Assembly: GCF_001620065.1 (NCBI RefSeq)
Contig: NZ_LQGV01000003.1
Span: forward strand, 806,001-870,000
Reading direction: 5' to 3'
DNA: 64,000 bases
DNA from: Microbacterium sp. TNHR37B
Lineage (GTDB): Bacteria > Actinomycetota > Actinomycetes > Actinomycetales > Microbacteriaceae
A program made the translations under genes and the position numbers. Position 1 is the stretch's first letter. Each line of letters begins with the position of its first letter. Positions 60,904 through 64,000 of the stretch are shown piece by piece. A model generated the notes under the pieces. It did not search any database. It saw only the letters and a list, made by a program, of their open reading frames with translations, and was not told the DNA's origin.

Positions 60904-63051
60904 ATGTCCACCTCCACGCTCTCTCCCGCCGCGGAATCCTCATCGGCCGGACACCGGAATCCCTCGGCGTCGCATTCGTTCGGCCCTCGCCAACTGCTCC
61001 AGGCTCTGCCCGGCGCGGCGCGCAAGCTCAATCCCGCCGCACAGTGGCACAACCCGGTCATGTTCCTGGTGTGGCTCGGCGCCGCACTGACGACGGCCAT
61101 CGCCATCGCGGAGCCCCTCCTGGGAGGTCCCGAAGCCTCGGGGGGCACCCCCGTGCCGCCCGGATTCACCTGGGGGATCGCCCTCTGGCTGTGGCTCACG
61201 GTGCTGTTCGCCAATGTCGCCGAGTCGGTCGCCGAGGGACGCGGCAAGGCGCAGGCCTCGGCCCTGCGCACCACCCGCGCGACCAGCCCCGCCACCCGCG
61301 TGATCGGCTACGACCCCCACAAGGATGTCGCTGCCCTCCACACGCCCACCGTCGAGGCGACCTCGAGTGATCTCACCCTGGGCGACGTGATCGTCGTCAC
61401 CGCGGGCGAGCTCATCCCCGGGGACGGCGACATCATCCACGGGATCGCGACCGTCGACGAGTCGGCCATCACCGGCGAGTCCGCTCCCGTCGTGCGCGAG
61501 TCCGGCGGTGACCGCTCTGCCGTGACGGGAGGAACCCGCGTGCTGTCCGATCGCATCGTGGTGCGGATCACGTCGCAGCCGGGGCAGACCTTCGTCGACC
61601 GGATGATCGCGCTCGTCGAAGGCGCATCGCGGCAGAAGACGCCGAACGAGATCGCCCTCGGCATCCTGCTGGCGAGCCTGTCGATCGTGTTCGTGGTCGT
61701 CGTGCTCACTCTGAACCCGATCGCCTCGTACGCGGCGTCGCCGGTGTCGATCCCGGTGCTGGTCGCTCTGCTGGTGTGCCTCATCCCGACGACCATCGGA
61801 GCGCTGCTGTCGGCCATCGGCATCGCCGGCATGGACCGGCTGGTGCAGCGCAACGTCCTGGCGATGTCGGGGCGCGCGGTGGAAGCGGCCGGCGACGTGT
61901 CGACGCTGCTGCTCGACAAGACGGGCACCATCACCTACGGCAACCGTCGCGCATCGGAGTTCGTGCCCCTGACCGGCGTCGACCCCCGCGAGCTGGCACA
62001 TGTCGCCGCACTGTCGTCGCTGGCCGACCCGACGCCGGAGGGCGTGTCGATCGTCGAGCTGGCGGCCGACCGCGGCGTCGCTGTCCACGCTCCCGCCGAT
62101 GCCACGAGCGTGCCCTTCACCGCACAGACCCGAATGAGCGGGCTCGACCTCGCCGATGGCACCCGCGTGCGCAAGGGCGCCGCATCCGCGGTGCTCGCGT
62201 GGCGGGATGCCGAAGGGGTCGCGCTCCCGGACACGGTGCGCGCGGAGGTGACCTCTGCCGCCGACGCGATCGCTCAGGCGGGCGGCACGCCCCTGGCGGT
62301 GGCGCTGGAGGGCCGCGTGCTCGGTGTCGTGCACCTGAAGGACATCGTGAAGGAGGGCCTGCGCGAGCGGTTCGACGAGCTGCGCGCCATGGGCATCCGC
62401 ACCGTCATGATCACCGGCGACAACCCACTGACAGCGGCCGCGATCGCCCGCGAAGCCGGTGTCGACGACTACCTGGCCGAAGCGACGCCGGAAGACAAGC
62501 TAGCCCTCATCACCCGCGAGCAGGCCGGCGGCAACCTGGTCGCCATGACCGGCGACGGCACGAACGACGCCCCCGCGCTCGCTCAGGCCGACGTGGGCGT
62601 GGCGATGAACACCGGCACCTCAGCCGCCAAAGAGGCCGGAAACATGGTCGACCTCGACTCCGACCCGACGAAGCTCATCGACATCGTCCGCATCGGCAAG
62701 CAGCTGCTCATCACCCGTGGTGCGCTCACGACCTTCTCGCTGGCCAACGACATCGCCAAGTACTTCGCGATCATCCCCGCGATGTTCATGGGGGTGTTCC
62801 CGGGTCTCGCGGCGCTGAACATCATGCAGCTGAGCTCGCCGGCATCGGCGGTGACCAGCGCGATCATCTTCAACGCGATCATCATCATCGTGCTGATCCC
62901 GCTGGCGCTGCGGGGAGTGCGGTACCGCCCCGCCGGCGCCGCGCGCATCCTCAGCCGCAATCTGGCCGTCTACGGCATCGGGGGCGTCGTGGCACCGTTC
63001 CTCGGCATCAAGCTGATCGACCTCGTCGTCAGCGTCATCCCCGGCTTCTGA
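60904..63051 (+). CDS. kdpB: K+-transporting P-type ATPase subunit KdpB
   Basis: A 715-residue P1A-type ATPase. The actuator motif is [10 protein letters not shown] (the TGES serine is the one inhibited by phosphorylation in E. coli KdpB). The phosphorylated Asp338 is in [13 protein letters not shown]. The N domain holds the usual FTAQTRMSG, and the hinge is [22 protein letters not shown]. The Ser/Thr-rich N-terminus is longer than in E. coli. It drives K+ uptake with KdpA. Confidence 0.97.
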   Translation: MSTSTLSPAAESSSAGHRNPSASHSFGPRQLLQALPGAARKLNPAAQWHNPVMFLVWLGAALTTAIAIAEPLLGGPEASGGTPVPPGFTWGIALWLWLTVLFANVAESVAEGRGKAQASALRTTRATSPATRVIGYDPHKDVAALHTPTVEATSSDLTLGDVIVVTAGELIPGDGDIIHGIATVDESAITGESAPVVRESGGDRSAVTGGTRVLSDRIVVRITSQPGQTFVDRMIALVEGASRQKTPNEIALGILLASLSIVFVVVVLTLNPIASYAASPVSIPVLVALLVCLIPTTIGALLSAIGIAGMDRLVQRNVLAMSGRAVEAAGDVSTLLLDKTGTITYGNRRASEFVPLTGVDPRELAHVAALSSLADPTPEGVSIVELAADRGVAVHAPADATSVPFTAQTRMSGLDLADGTRVRKGAASAVLAWRDAEGVALPDTVRAEVTSAADAIAQAGGTPLAVALEGRVLGVVHLKDIVKEGLRERFDELRAMGIRTVMITGDNPLTAAAIAREAGVDDYLAEATPEDKLALITREQAGGNLVAMTGDGTNDAPALAQADVGVAMNTGTSAAKEAGNMVDLDSDPTKLIDIVRIGKQLLITRGALTTFSLANDIAKYFAIIPAMFMGVFPGLAALNIMQLSSPASAVTSAIIFNAIIIIVLIPLALRGVRYRPAGAARILSRNLAVYGIGGVVAPFLGIKLIDLVVSVIPGF

Positions 63052-63077
63052 ACCGCCCTCGCGAAGGAATCACCCTC

Positions 63078-63689
63078 ATGTCCCACATTCGTACCACCCT
63101 CCGCACCGCAGGGGTCGCCGTTCGCGCCATGGTGGTGGCGACGGTCGTCCTCGGTCTCGGATACACCCTGCTGATCACCGGCGTCGGCCAGGTGTTCCTG
63201 CCCTCGCAGGCCAACGGCTCGTTGGTCGCCGACGCCGAGGGCACCGTCGTCGGCTCCGCGCATCTCGGTCAGTCCTTCACCGACGCCGATGGCGTCGCGC
63301 TCCCGCAGTACTTCCAGAGCCGGCCGTCGGCGGCGGGCGACGGCTACGACGGCGGCGCGTCGTCGGGGTCGAACCTGGGGCCGGAGAACGCCGACCTGAT
63401 CGCGGCGATCTCCGAGCGGAAGGCGCTGATCGCGGCGCGGGAGAACGTGTCCGCCGATGCCGTTCCCGCCGACGCCGTCACCGCCTCGGCATCCGGCCTC
63501 GACCCGCACATCTCGGTGGCGTACGCCCTGCTCCAGGTCGACCGCGTGGCCGCCGCCCGCGGCCTCGACCCCGCGACGGTGGAGCGCCTGGTGGCCGAGC
63601 ACACGACGGGCCGCGACCTCGGCTATCTCGGCGACCCCCGCGTCAACGTGCTCGAGCTCAACCTCGCCCTGGATGCCGATGCCCGCTGA
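63078..63689 (+). CDS. kdpC: K+-transporting ATPase subunit KdpC
   Basis: A 203-residue KdpC with one N-terminal helix (AMVVATVVLGLGYTLLITGVGQVFLP) and an extracytoplasmic domain: GSAHLGQSF, YFQSRPSAAGDGYDGGASSGSNLGPENADLI and SGLDPHISVAYALLQVDRVAAARGL. It anchors KdpA to KdpB. The gap to kdpB is 26 bases with a GAAGGA Shine-Dalgarno. The operon ends here; kdpD has its own promoter. Confidence 0.95.
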   Translation: MSHIRTTLRTAGVAVRAMVVATVVLGLGYTLLITGVGQVFLPSQANGSLVADAEGTVVGSAHLGQSFTDADGVALPQYFQSRPSAAGDGYDGGASSGSNLGPENADLIAAISERKALIAARENVSADAVPADAVTASASGLDPHISVAYALLQVDRVAAARGLDPATVERLVAEHTTGRDLGYLGDPRVNVLELNLALDADAR

Positions 63690-63736
63690 GCGCAGACACC
63701 AGCGTGCGGGGGCGCGCTCGTGCGTAGGGTGATCCC

Positions 63737-64000
63737 ATGAGACGCGGCAGGCTTCGGGTGCTGCTGGGCGCGGCACCGGGCGTCGGCAAGACGTACGAGA
63801 TGCTCCAAGAGGGCCGTCGGCTGCGCGAAGCGGGCACCGACGTGGTGATCGCGGTCGTCGAGACCCACGGCCGCGCCGCGACGGCGGCCCAAACCGAAGG
63901 GCTCCCGCAGGTGCCCCGGCGGCAGGTGGCGCACCGGGGCGTCGCGCTCGACGAGATGGATCTCGACGCCGTCATCGAGCGTGCGCCGCAGCTCGCCCTC
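63737..64000 (+). CDS. kdpD: Sensor kinase KdpD, N-terminal part (cut by window edge)
   Basis: The first 88 codons of KdpD, the K+-limitation sensor. RGRLRVLLGAAPGVGKTYEMLQEGRRL contains the KdpD Walker A (GAAPGVGKT) and VVIAVVETHGRAATAAQTEGL follows, both in the N-terminal cytosolic domain that can bind c-di-AMP in some species. The ATG is six bases after TAGGGT (63725-63730), giving a leaderless message separate from kdpFABC. Membrane, HAMP-like and kinase domains lie outside. Confidence 0.93.
   Translation, partial: MRRGRLRVLLGAAPGVGKTYEMLQEGRRLREAGTDVVIAVVETHGRAATAAQTEGLPQVPRRQVAHRGVALDEMDLDAVIERAPQLAL

Overview
The window is high-GC actinobacterial DNA, most like Microbacterium or a close relative in Microbacteriaceae. 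The reasons are the strong G/C third-position bias, the DUF3073 protein, HtaA-type heme uptake with a DtxR/IdeR-type iron box, CelR-type cellobiose operators, SufS/SufU, and many genes that appear leaderless (TAnnnT, 6-8 bases, then ATG/GTG). It reads as ordinary chromosome. I see no rRNA, tRNA, IS element, prophage or CRISPR. No gene-free stretch exceeds 300 bases.

Layout: 1-3.8 kb holds an RND efflux pump (cut by the left edge), two overlapping crcB fluoride channel genes, topoisomerase IB and two small proteins. 3.8-8.4 kb holds a TipA-like MerR regulator divergent from a DUF4097-PadR operon, a universal stress protein, DUF3073 and a CynX-type MFS carrier. 8.7-11.3 kb holds purF-purM. 11.5-14.9 kb holds a frameshifted secreted-protein gene, an ABC exporter, an unknown gene behind a 15-C tract and a small membrane protein. 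14.9-25.3 kb holds a lytic transglycosylase and a heme-uptake locus: an HtaA-type surface protein divergent from hmuTUV plus two more surface proteins. 25.4-33.3 kb holds an SCP2-like gene, purD, a DHA2 efflux pump with its PadR regulator, a TfoX-like gene, purC, an NCS2 permease and a VOC dioxygenase-like gene. 33.3-39.1 kb is a cellobiose locus (cebR, GH1, cebG, cebF, cebE) with three operator copies. 39.4-43.4 kb holds purSQ, DUF1761, a hydroxyacid dehydrogenase and a ParA-like ATPase. 43.6-47.2 kb is a four-gene NitT/TauT ABC importer. 47.2-52.7 kb holds apt, a GH13 glucosidase with its LacI regulator, an M20 amidohydrolase and an anchored secreted protein. 52.6-64 kb holds VanZ-RDD, a KimA-like K+ transporter, a coiled-coil protein, sufSU and kdpFABC plus the start of kdpD.

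Physiological themes: de novo purine synthesis (purF, M, D, C, S, Q, scattered; purL is absent) with apt salvage and a nucleobase permease; iron/heme acquisition under an iron box; cellobiose and alpha-glucoside use, each with its own LacI-type regulator; and two K+ uptake systems (KimA-like and Kdp) within about 10 kb.

Main novelty candidates: a dispersed 82-base hairpin repeat with wobble-compensated arms (three good copies and one decayed), a 15-C tract at a promoter, a 7-base slippage repeat in a frameshifted gene, HtaA domains with two invariant cysteines, a 27-codon membrane micro-ORF coupled to kdpF, and a 14-bp dyad enclosing a start codon.
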